In this document: piece after piece, positions 16,301 to 23,494 of the stretch
Layout of the letters: each line of letters begins with the position of its first letter
How positions within the stretch are numbered: the stretch's first letter is position 1
Assembly: GCA_031376285.1 (NCBI GenBank)
Contig: JANMDN010000048.1
Span: 1-64,000 of the forward strand
Direction of reading: 5' to 3'
DNA from: JANMDN01 sp031376285
GTDB taxonomy: Bacteria; Actinomycetota; Thermoleophilia; Miltoncostaeales; Miltoncostaeaceae
DNA: 64,000 nt
The notes under the pieces: generated by a model
The model's database searches: none
The model's input: only the letters and a program-made list of their open reading frames with translations
What the model was told of the DNA's origin: nothing
Program-made: the position numbers and the translations under genes

Positions 16301-16462
16301 ACCGTCTGCAGGGCACAGGTCATAGATCTCACAAACGGTAGCCAGACCGCCAACCCGACCGGCCTCCCCGGGTACCGCCCCAAGTCCGTTGGGACGCTCA
16401 ACACAGTCAACAAGCTGGGGACCCGCGGCCCCAAAGCCCCGGATCCCCAAGCGCCGAAAGGT

Positions 16463-16779
16463 CTACTCGGTCTTGGCGGGAGGCCTGTCGAGGAACCGGA
16501 TCTCATCGGCGACGACGATTACCCTGTGGCGTTTGCCGCCCTCGGTGATCCATTCCTCGTGGCGCAACCTGCCGTCGCGGGCGATCAGGCGGCCCTTGGC
16601 GAGGTGCTCGGCGCAGGTCTCGGCGAGTTTGCCCCAGGTGTGGGCGTCGATGAAGTCCGCGCCGGTCCCCTTGGTTCGGCCGACAGCGATTCATCTTGCA
16701 GACCGTCTTGGTTCCGGCGGGCTTGGTGGTCGGGTCGGTGGTGTGGGCGGCCGATGAGCTGAACAAACACTGAGTTCAT
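16463..16779 (-). pseudogene. ssb: Single-stranded DNA-binding protein, two frameshifts
   Basis: The ATG at 16779 follows a good ribosome site (GGGAGGA, 10 nt upstream). The N-terminus MNSVFVQLIGR is followed in a second frame by TDPTTKPAGTKTVCKMN, and after a +1 shift near 16690 by GADFIDAHTWGKLAETC, then HLAKGRLIARDGRLRHEEW and VIVVADEIRFLDR. That is the complete OB-fold order of a bacterial SSB, about 105 residues, without the usual acidic C-terminal tail. Mobile elements often carry their own ssb to protect incoming single strands. Here two indels in the first third should abolish a full-length product unless they are sequence errors. Confidence 0.8.
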
Positions 16780-17082
16780 AGTTCTGGATCCTCCCTTGGA
16801 TCTCGAAAAGGTCCCCGGCCCCTCGATTGGGGCGTTCGGGGGTGGTTGGGCTTGCGAAGACCCAAGGAGCCCGGCGCCCGGCGGGCGTCAAGGCGGGCCC
16901 CGAAGCCCCGAAGGGGCGGTCAGCCGGAACGGGTGATCGGGTGCCTTGACACCCGAATGAGGGCGTCGGGCAGGGCCCCAAAGCAATGCCACAACCACCC
17001 CCGGCACGCACACGCCGAGGATCGACCGGACACACTGATCCAAGGACCGAGACCAGTGAACCCCGGTCCGACCGGCGGCTCC
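16780..17082. other. 300-bp gene-free stretch upstream of ssb
   Basis: No convincing ORF on either strand. The DNA is GC-rich with small inverted repeats such as CCCCTCGATTGGGG (about 16820) and GCCCCGAAGCCCCGAAGGGGC-type runs (about 16900). Promoter signals for the minus-strand ssb would lie here. I see nothing else definable. Confidence 0.4.
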
Positions 17083-17487
17083 CTACTCGGCGGCTTCGTC
17101 CTCCACGCGGATGAGATGCCAGACCTCGCCGATCTGCTCGATCCGCCCGGCACGACGCTGATCATTCAACGCACTCGACAACTGACGACCCGACAGATCC
17201 TGAAGATCAGCGCGTAGTTGGCTGGTCGTCGCTGGTAGCAGCGCCAGGACCCGGACCGCGATCGGCCGACCCGAATCCGCAGCCACCCCCGGACCGACCG
17301 GGTACCAGACCCGTGAGCCGCGCCCGGCGAGCGGCACGGCCCAGTTCCCTGCCGTCAGATCCTCGAGGCCAGCGGCCGCGTCGTCGTCCTCGAGTCCGAG
17401 GACGTCCGCGACCCGTTCGCGCGTCGCGGGCAGCTCGCGCAGGAACGCGACCGCCCACCGTGGAAGCTCAACGTGGTCCGGCACCAC
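17083..17487 (-). CDS. Small hypothetical protein, possibly winged-helix
   Basis: 134 residues from GTG 17487 (a second GTG follows directly). GGGAGGG lies about 12 nt upstream. The order of helices (ATRERVADVLGLEDDDAAAG near residue 20; LRADLQDLSGRQLSSALNDQ then GRIEQIGEVWHLI near the C-terminus) resembles a winged-helix DNA-binding module, but this is only an impression. It is divergent from the double RHH gene at 17569 and shares the short intergenic region with that gene's putative operator. It may therefore be co-regulated and part of the element's regulatory or partition module. Confidence 0.65.
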   Translation of the reverse strand: MVPDHVELPRWAVAFLRELPATRERVADVLGLEDDDAAAGLEDLTAGNWAVPLAGRGSRVWYPVGPGVAADSGRPIAVRVLALLPATTSQLRADLQDLSGRQLSSALNDQRRAGRIEQIGEVWHLIRVEDEAAE

Positions 17488-17546
17488 GCGATCCTAACCC
17501 TCCCGGCCCGCGATCAAGAGTCTGAGCCCCTCGATCTCCGTGGGTA

Positions 17547-17567
17547 TCACCTATACGGTAGAGGTGA
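17547..17567. promoter_or_regulatory. 21-bp imperfect palindrome abutting the RHH gene start (putative operator)
   Basis: The arms TCACCT (17547-17552) and AGGTGA (17562-17567) plus inner TAC (17554-17556) and GTA (17558-17560) pair perfectly around a central G, with one mismatched pair. It covers the ribosome site (GAGGTGA) and a TATACG -10-like sequence, and ends 1 nt before ATG 17569. Binding here would block both transcription and translation initiation. Confidence 0.6.
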
Positions 17568-17568
17568 C

Positions 17569-18399
17569 ATGCCCCGGCGCAAACCCACCGAGAAGACACC
17601 CTCGCCTCCAGCGGCCGAGACCCCGCCGGCCAAGGGCGGTGAGTTCGTAATCGGCGAATCCGAGTTCCGCATCGGCCAGCCGGAGTTCCGAATCGGCGAC
17701 CCGACCGAGACAGCGCTAAGCGAATTCCGGATCGGGACCCCAGAAGCGCCGACCGAGGCGCCAACGTTACGCCCGCAGCTTCCGCGCGGCTGGCAACACG
17801 TCCCGATCCAAGCACCCTGGCGAAACCCCGACGCCTTACCCGCGCCGTCCGACGACCTCCGGCGCATCGAAAACCCGAAGAAACGCTACAGGGGACTCGC
17901 CGCCCTCAAGGCCTACGTCGAACCTGACCACGTCGAAGAGATCATCGACATGCTCGTCTACCGCGCCCACGACGGGCAGCCTGGGCCGCGGACCATCAGC
18001 GACTTTGTCGCCGGAGCCGTTCAGGTCGAACTCGACCGGCGGAGACAGAAGGACGGCGTCGGCGAACGCTACCCCGACTACGCCAGCCAAGGCATCAAAC
18101 CCAAGCGCGGAACGCGCACCGGTCGAGCAACGCGGTCCGAGGGGCCCCAGCGCGAGTCCAGGCCTGTGGTTGCGCGTCTTCGAGAGAGCCTCGTCCAGGA
18201 AGTGCGCGACTGCGTCATCCACCGAAACGGTGGCCAACCGAAAGGCTCGCATACCGTCAGCCAGTTTGTTCAGGCAGCGATTGCTCGTCGCCTTGAGAGT
18301 GAACGAGTGGTCGACGGCACGACGGCTCGCTACGCACCGACAGAACCTGCCGAACGGCAGGCCTACCTCGATCCGCGGACCACGAGGCTGAATCGCTGA
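17569..18399 (+). CDS. Protein with four EFxIG motifs and two ribbon-helix-helix-like domains
   Basis: 276 residues from ATG 17569, preceded by GAGGTGAC at ideal spacing (upstream in-frame starts lack this). The N-terminus is a flexible Pro/Glu-rich segment with four short motifs: EFVIG (residues 25-29) and EFRIG (32-36, 39-43, 52-56). Two similar DNA-binding units follow: LKAYVEPDHVEEIIDMLV with TISDFVAGAVQVELDRR (about 105-160) and VVARLRESLVQEVRDCV with TVSQFVQAAIARRLE (about 205-258). Each has the strand-helix-turn-helix order of ribbon-helix-helix proteins. Such proteins serve as relaxosome accessories or partition and copy-control regulators. The EFxIG motif recurs at the relaxase C-terminus, hinting at a physical link. 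Autoregulation through the adjoining palindrome is likely. Confidence 0.75.
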   Translation: MPRRKPTEKTPSPPAAETPPAKGGEFVIGESEFRIGQPEFRIGDPTETALSEFRIGTPEAPTEAPTLRPQLPRGWQHVPIQAPWRNPDALPAPSDDLRRIENPKKRYRGLAALKAYVEPDHVEEIIDMLVYRAHDGQPGPRTISDFVAGAVQVELDRRRQKDGVGERYPDYASQGIKPKRGTRTGRATRSEGPQRESRPVVARLRESLVQEVRDCVIHRNGGQPKGSHTVSQFVQAAIARRLESERVVDGTTARYAPTEPAERQAYLDPRTTRLNR

Positions 18400-18561
18400 C
18401 GAGATCACTGCGCGCGTCGTCGTGACAGAATGCCCCCGCTGTCGGCAACTCTGGGGGCTAGGGCAGTCGCCTGGCGGGACTTTCCTGGTCCAGGAAGGCG
18501 ATCGTTCTACTCGGGCTCGGTCTCGGCATACGTCGGGTTGTCGGACGGGAGGAGGAAAGTC

Positions 18562-20028
18562 ATGGCGTACGTTCCGTTGCCCATCATCGAGGTTGGCGTT
18601 GCCGACCTTCGCTTGGATCTTGAGAACTACCGTATACCGACGCAACGTGACGACGAGGCCGCTGCGCTGAAGTATCTGTTCGCCTCAGAGGACGTCATGG
18701 GCGCCGCCCGCCTCATCCTGCGCGACGGATACTTCGACAACGAGGTACCCATCGTTATGGCAAGCGGATCCGACTACGTGGTACTCGAGGGGAACCGGCG
18801 AGTCAGTGCACTCAAGGCACTCCATGACCCGTCGCTCGTCCCTGGACATGACGGTGAGGTCCGAGCCCTACTGAAGCGGTACGCCGTCGAAGCTCAGCAC
18901 CTACCGACCGTCATCCGCGTACTGGTGGCTCCGGATCGGGCGACCGCGGCCCCGCACATCGCTCGCCTTCACACTGGACTCTCCAAGCGGCGCTGGAGCC
19001 GTGACCAGCAAGCAACCTTCTACTACTCGCTCCTCGACGCGAGCACGACCGTTGATGATGTGAAGGCGCAGTATCCGGACGTTGATGTCGTGCGGTTCGT
19101 CAAGATGGCCGTGGCGCGTAGATTTCTGTCCGCCGCACAGTTCAAGGATCCGAGCCTCCGGGACTACGCGGCGAGCGACGACCTGCGGATGTCGGCATTT
19201 GAGTATGCCTACCGCAGTAAGGAGATCGCTGCGGCAATTGGCATGGAGTTCGACGGTGAGGGCTTCTTGCTCCCAAAAGGCTCCAGTCCCCGGCAAGTCG
19301 CGAACGAGCTATCGGAGTCTCAGCTCGCAGCTCTCGAGTACTTGGTGAATGGGTTCCGTGCCGGCAGGCTCAACACTCGGTCCGCGGCGTTTAGAAGGAC
19401 CGATGATGCGCATTCCGACCTCGTGGTGCTCCTAACCGACCCAACCCAGGCGGGGCGTCCACTGAGTACGGGCGGTACCTCGTCGGGTTCATCGGCGCCG
19501 CCAGGCGCTCTCGGGTCTCCAGCACTCGCACCGAGCAGGAGTGGAGCTACCGCAGGCCAACCGGCCGCTGAGGCATCCTCGGCTGTCCGTGGCCCGAATC
19601 ACCCAGACACGAAACACACGCTTGACTTGTCTGGTGTCGACTTTACTGATGCCTCGGTAAACCTCAAAGGCAGGTACCACGAGCTACGAGCGATCAACGT
19701 GGCTCAGTTTCCGGCGGCTACAGCAATGCTACTGCGCTCCGTCTTGGAATCCACGATCAAGTTCCATTTCGAGTCGACAACTACGCCGGTGGTGGGTGAG
19801 CTTGGCGCCGTCATTGGCCGAGTTAGCTCGGCCTACGCGTCCGTCAAGGCGCTCAAGGATGTGATCAACACGATTCAATCAGGATCGGCACAGAAGCCGG
19901 GTTCGGTCCAGTGGTTCAACCTCGTTTCTCACAGCGCGGATGCCGTCGTCGATGCAGCCGACGTTCGGCGCGCCTGGAAGCAGGTGAACCCCCTCATCAG
20001 ACACCTACTCCGACGGCCGGCGCCGTGA
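18562..20028 (+). CDS. ParB/Srx-fold N-terminal domain protein with HEPN-like C-terminus
   Basis: 488 residues from ATG 18562, which has a strong GGAGGA site; the frame is open further upstream without one. Near residue 75 the ParB/sulfiredoxin-type motif VLEGNRRVSALKAL appears, where ParB-family proteins bind CTP or ATP. The middle has helical DNA-binding-like segments (YPDVDVVRFVKMAVARRFL), then a Ser/Gly/Ala-rich linker near 310-360. The C-terminal domain (FPAATAMLLRSVLES, then WFNLVSHSADAVVDAADVRR) is helical with an NLVSHS motif reminiscent of HEPN-type RNases. It converges with dam, the two 3' ends overlapping by 32 nt. ParB-like proteins beside methylases occur in phage and defence loci, but the function is unassigned. 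Confidence 0.8.
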   Translation: MAYVPLPIIEVGVADLRLDLENYRIPTQRDDEAAALKYLFASEDVMGAARLILRDGYFDNEVPIVMASGSDYVVLEGNRRVSALKALHDPSLVPGHDGEVRALLKRYAVEAQHLPTVIRVLVAPDRATAAPHIARLHTGLSKRRWSRDQQATFYYSLLDASTTVDDVKAQYPDVDVVRFVKMAVARRFLSAAQFKDPSLRDYAASDDLRMSAFEYAYRSKEIAAAIGMEFDGEGFLLPKGSSPRQVANELSESQLAALEYLVNGFRAGRLNTRSAAFRRTDDAHSDLVVLLTDPTQAGRPLSTGGTSSGSSAPPGALGSPALAPSRSGATAGQPAAEASSAVRGPNHPDTKHTLDLSGVDFTDASVNLKGRYHELRAINVAQFPAATAMLLRSVLESTIKFHFESTTTPVVGELGAVIGRVSSAYASVKALKDVINTIQSGSAQKPGSVQWFNLVSHSADAVVDAADVRRAWKQVNPLIRHLLRRPAP

Positions 20029-20896
20029 GGCGCGATAGTGCTTCTGAGACGGCGGGTGAAGCAACGACCAGCTCCTCTGCCCGGCCCGGATGATGCGCGG
20101 AGTAACTGATTTCAAGACGGCATTGGAAATGAGAGGCGTACAGCCGCTCAATAAGTGGGGCAAGGTCGTAGGTCATGAGCCAGTGTGCCTTATCGACCGT
20201 GTCCACGATCTCCGAGAGCGCCTTGTGATCGCGGCCGTCAAAAGCATTCAGGTAAAGGTCCGAACCGGCTCGGAAGTATGGTGGATCAATGTACATGAGG
20301 GTTGAACTGTCACCGCCGTAGCGCTGAATTACGCTCCGGCCATCTAGGTCGAGTACTGTGATTTGGTCTGCGAGCGCGCCGATTGCCTCGAGGCGTTCAG
20401 CAAGCGTGTCGCGGTTGAATCGAGCGTCGATTCTGTACCTTCCTGATTGAGCTTGTCCGCCAATGACGCCCGCATTCAGTACGCCGGAGCGATTCGTGCG
20501 GTTGAGGTAGAAGAAGGCAAAGCCGAGTCCAAGCACGTCGGATTCTCTGCGGGCCCGGTAGATCTCGCGTTGTCGCGTCCACTCGGCGATCGACAAGGGA
20601 ACGCTGCGCACCATCGCGACGAACTGATCGTTGTGCTCGACCACCGCTCGCCAGAACGCATGGACGGACGGATCGATGTCGTTGACGACGAGGTGATCGA
20701 TGATGCCTTGGCGCAACAACGCGACTCCGGCTCCGGCGCCCCCGGCGTATGGTTCCACGTACCGGGGTTTGCTCATCTCCAGGTGAGCAATGACATCGGC
20801 GAACAGCCCGGCCAACGCGGCCTTTCCGCCGGGGTACCGGAGCGGTGACAGCGTCCCGTACCTGCGGGAGGCGACGATCCGTAGGCGTTCGGTCAT
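19997..20896 (-). CDS. dam: D12-class DNA adenine N6-methyltransferase (Dam-like)
   Basis: 299 residues, close to the usual Dam length. The N-terminal LRYPGGKAALAGLF contains the SAM-binding PGGK signature, followed by YVEPYAGGAGAGVALL (motif I), NDIDPSVHAFWRAV, and the catalytic DPPY in LMYIDPPYFRAGSD. These are the D12-family motifs for N6-adenine methylation of DNA. The ATG at 20896 overlaps by 4 nt (ATGA) the stop of a probable gene ending at 20893. The 3' end overlaps the ParB-like gene. No cognate GATC-type restriction nuclease is obvious, though a PD-(D/E)XK nuclease gene lies 2.3 kb away. An orphan regulatory or anti-restriction methylase is equally possible. Confidence 0.9.
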   Translation of the reverse strand: MTERLRIVASRRYGTLSPLRYPGGKAALAGLFADVIAHLEMSKPRYVEPYAGGAGAGVALLRQGIIDHLVVNDIDPSVHAFWRAVVEHNDQFVAMVRSVPLSIAEWTRQREIYRARRESDVLGLGFAFFYLNRTNRSGVLNAGVIGGQAQSGRYRIDARFNRDTLAERLEAIGALADQITVLDLDGRSVIQRYGGDSSTLMYIDPPYFRAGSDLYLNAFDGRDHKALSEIVDTVDKAHWLMTYDLAPLIERLYASHFQCRLEISYSAHHPGRAEELVVASPAVSEALSRLTAPAVGVGV

Positions 20897-21526
20897 GCTG
20901 CGTCAGTCTCTTTCTGCTCGATATGCAGCCACCCGGCACCGTACCGATTGAAGCCACGCAAGTCGGCGCCCGACGAGTCGCTCGCAGTCGGGGATCGCCG
21001 GCGACCGCTTGAGCGCCGTGCGGGCGTGCGCAGACCACGGCAGGAACCCATGCAGGGGGTACTTCCTCGGGGGCCGCGGCTTCCCTGCGATGAGGAGTGG
21101 TCCAGGTCCTGTCGAAGCGATGGGAGAGATCCGACCGTGGCGCCCGAGAGTCTCAGTTCCTCCGGCGACCATCGAAGCGTCCTCCGCTCCCGCCGCTACC
21201 CGCGGGGTCTCGTCGGCCCGAGTCCTCGTGGCCGGCATCGCGCGCTCTGCCTGGTTGCCCGACAGATCCGCGAGGCCGCGTCCTCCGCAAACAATGCGAC
21301 GTTGCGCCTCTGAGTAGTCTGAGGGCACAGGGTGCCCTGTCTTCCTCAAACCGCTTGGTTGGCTTCGACCGCCGCCCTCCGAGATGATGCCAAGCAATGA
21401 CGGAACAGGCGACCCGACATCTGCGCACTCGGCTGACGACTCTGAGGTAGAGATCTTTGTCGCCCCCGCTCGGGCGATCGCGCTCCTGCAGATGCTCCAG
21501 CAGTGCCGCAGATTCCGGATGCTCAT
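20893..21526 (-). pseudogene. Probable gene upstream of dam, frameshifted, unknown function
   Basis: Two minus-strand frames look coding. One (open from 21526) gives PRKYPLHGFLPWSAHARTAL..PAIPDCERLVGRR with strong GC at third codon positions, then degenerates near 20965. The neighbouring frame then reads GFNRYGAGWLHIEQKETDAA and stops at 20893 in an ATGA overlap with dam. This suggests one gene, translationally coupled to dam, broken by a single indel. I cannot name the family. The N-terminal 100 codons are less convincing, so the true start may lie further in. I find no gene between 21527 and 21624. Confidence 0.4.
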
Positions 21527-21624
21527 CGAGGCGCCGTCGAAACGCGCTGGCCTTGGGCGCCCCGACTAGCGGGCCCGTTCGCGGGACGCATCGTCGTCGT
21601 GCCTGACCACTACCATCTGGCTCC

Positions 21625-22272
21625 ATGGATCGGACCCTGGCGGTAATCGGTATTTGCCTCGCAATCGGCATACCCGCGCTCGTCGAATGGGCGAAGCGGC
21701 CGCGGCTGAGTCTGCGGGCGAACCGATGGCGGCCATCATCCCCTGTTCCCTGGATGTTCGCCGTCGTGGAAGTCACCAATAGGCCTCTGCCGATCGTGTC
21801 TCCCGTGATCTCGCAGGACGCCGCCTCCGGCTGCGTGGTGTCGACTGTTGTTCGAGAGGCATCCAGCGGGAAGAAGCTGCTGCCTCCGGTGAGTTTGGGG
21901 TGGAGCCACAAACCCGAACCGCTGAGGGAAAACGTCGTGCTGACTCAGAGTGGCCAGCCCTCGGTCGTGTCGACCTTCGCGTCGACCTTCGCGCCAGACC
22001 TCGCGACCGACCGGCTCCGCGCCGATGTGGCTTCTGGTGAGGTCTGCGAAGTGGCCGTTCTGGTTCTACGCCAGAATGAGAATGAGGCATTCGTCTTCGG
22101 AGTCGATGCCTACCAGTACCCCAACTGGCAAAACCCTGCTTGGCGACTGCCATACGGGGTGTATGACATTGATGTGATGGTCGAGTGCTCTGGACGAAAG
22201 ACAACGGGGCACTTCAAGATCGAGTTCCTCTCAGGGGACTTCTCCCAGTTTGCACTCGAAGCGCGGCCCTAG
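21625..22272 (+). CDS. Membrane-anchored hypothetical protein
   Basis: 215 residues. One N-terminal hydrophobic helix (MDRTLAVIGICLAIGIPALV) is followed by a basic stretch (KRPRLSLRANRWR), so the protein is probably anchored with the rest in the cytoplasm. The remainder looks like an all-beta domain (FAVVEVTNRPLPIVSPVIS, VAVLVLRQNENEAFVFGV, GVYDIDVMVECSGRKTT). I do not recognise a family. It ends 17 bp before the restriction-nuclease gene on the same strand, so the two are probably co-transcribed, which puts it in the defence-like neighbourhood. Confidence 0.7.
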   Translation: MDRTLAVIGICLAIGIPALVEWAKRPRLSLRANRWRPSSPVPWMFAVVEVTNRPLPIVSPVISQDAASGCVVSTVVREASSGKKLLPPVSLGWSHKPEPLRENVVLTQSGQPSVVSTFASTFAPDLATDRLRADVASGEVCEVAVLVLRQNENEAFVFGVDAYQYPNWQNPAWRLPYGVYDIDVMVECSGRKTTGHFKIEFLSGDFSQFALEARP

Positions 22273-22289
22273 CACATCAGGATCGGCAG

Positions 22290-23204
22290 ATGAATTGGAG
22301 GACCGAGACGAACACAGATAGTGCACAAGACGCTTCACGTTCCGCGGACGCTGCGTATCACTGGCCGGCTGACCTCCTTCCACTTTTGGTCGAAACGATT
22401 CCTCGCCTGTTCCGGTCAAAACGAGACGTGATCCAGTTCTTCCAAGGTGCCGGCGTTCCCCGTCCGATCCTGGGTCCGGTAGACAACCAACTGCGGACCA
22501 GACGAGAAAGCCTGAACAAGTTCGAGATCGTTCGCCGGATCCTTGCTCCACTCAACGAGCGAGGCGATGCCACGCTCGCCGCACGGCGAGAGGTTGTGCG
22601 GCGGGTCGTCGAGTTCGAGGAGTTCTCGACATGCTGGCCGAAGGACCTACTGGCCGCGCAGGGACTCGTGGCCCAGGTCAGGGCGCTCGTCAACCGGCGG
22701 GACTCCTTCACACGTATGAGAGATCGGGCGGACGCAGCCGAAGGCGAGCGTCTCGCGGCCTCCAGAGCCAAGGCGCAGCAACTTCAAGATCAGCGTGAGA
22801 CCCTCGCCCAACTCCGTTCCGAGTTCTATGGACTCTTCAATGAAGAAGACCCCCAGCTTCGAGTTAAGCAACTTGAGGCCGTTCTCAACAACCTCTTCGA
22901 GGCGAGCGGGATCTTGATTCATGAGGCGTTCACCGTCAAAGGCGAGCCGGGCGAAGGAGTGATCGAACAGATCGACGGCGTCATCGGTCTCGACGGAGAC
23001 CTCTACCTCGTTGAAGTGAAGTGGCTGAAGGTTCCAGTAGGACCCGGGGACGCGGCACAGCACCTCGTACGCGTGCACAGCCGCGCTCAGGCACGCGGCA
23101 TACTTGTTTCAGCCAGCGGCTTTACAGCCGCGGTGGAGTCCCAGCATCGCGATGCACTCGTTCGCGGGAGCCTCGTGGTCCTATGCGGCCTAGACGTGGC
23201 CTAG
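22290..23204 (+). CDS. PD-(D/E)XK restriction endonuclease-like protein
   Basis: 304 residues from ATG 22290; an upstream in-frame start would run into the preceding gene. A helical N-terminal region (LLPLLVETIPRLFRSKRDVI then GPVDNQLRTRRESLNKFE) and a coiled segment (about residues 150-185, rich in Arg/Glu/Gln) precede the nuclease core: VIEQIDGVIGLDGDLYLVEV with VKW gives the Asp and ExK of the PD-(D/E)XK fold, followed by QHLVRVHSRAQARGILVSAS, a pattern seen in Mrr/restriction-type nucleases. No methylase is in the same operon. The likely role is defence against foreign DNA. The product looks full length. Confidence 0.8.
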   Translation: MNWRTETNTDSAQDASRSADAAYHWPADLLPLLVETIPRLFRSKRDVIQFFQGAGVPRPILGPVDNQLRTRRESLNKFEIVRRILAPLNERGDATLAARREVVRRVVEFEEFSTCWPKDLLAAQGLVAQVRALVNRRDSFTRMRDRADAAEGERLAASRAKAQQLQDQRETLAQLRSEFYGLFNEEDPQLRVKQLEAVLNNLFEASGILIHEAFTVKGEPGEGVIEQIDGVIGLDGDLYLVEVKWLKVPVGPGDAAQHLVRVHSRAQARGILVSASGFTAAVESQHRDALVRGSLVVLCGLDVA

Positions 23205-23314
23205 ACGAGATCGTCCGCGCACTGGAGAGGGATGAAGAGTTGGCTGCCCTGCTCCGGGCAAAGACAAAGGCAGCCACTCTCCACCGCAACCCATACCACC
23301 GTCCCCTCGATTGA
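23183..23314 (+). CDS. Small 43-codon ORF overlapping the nuclease gene end
   Basis: The ATG at 23183 opens a 43-codon frame overlapping the last 22 nt of the nuclease gene (MRPRRGLDEIVRALERDEEL, then AALLRAKTKAATLHRN). The peptide is an amphipathic, strongly charged helix. It could be a small partner of the nuclease by translational coupling, or chance. There is no separate ribosome site. It stops just before the transposase fragment that carries the ISL3 insertion. Confidence 0.3.
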   Translation: MRPRRGLDEIVRALERDEELAALLRAKTKAATLHRNPYHRPLD

Positions 23315-23486
23315 CGGGTCAACAGTCAAGGCAGAGGCGACCCGATCCAACACACCCGCGGCTGGCGCCGCCGCTACCGATTCCGAGCCGGGTGCGAGGG
23401 ACGCATCAGCCACCTCAAACGACGCCACGGACTCGCCCGCACCCGCCTCAAAGGCCATAGCGGAGCCCGGATCTGGATCGGACACG

Positions 23487-23494
23487 GAATATTC
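23487..23494. repeat. 8-bp target-site duplication, left copy
   Basis: GAATATTC immediately precedes the ISL3 left end, identical to 24926-24933. The length of 8 bp is normal for ISL3-family elements. The sequence is itself palindromic. Confidence 0.9.

Noticed and set aside
21384..21569. 61-codon plus-strand ORF (MMPSNDGTGDPTSAHSADD)
   Set aside because: It overlaps the possible broken gene on the other strand, has no ribosome site and no homology I can see.
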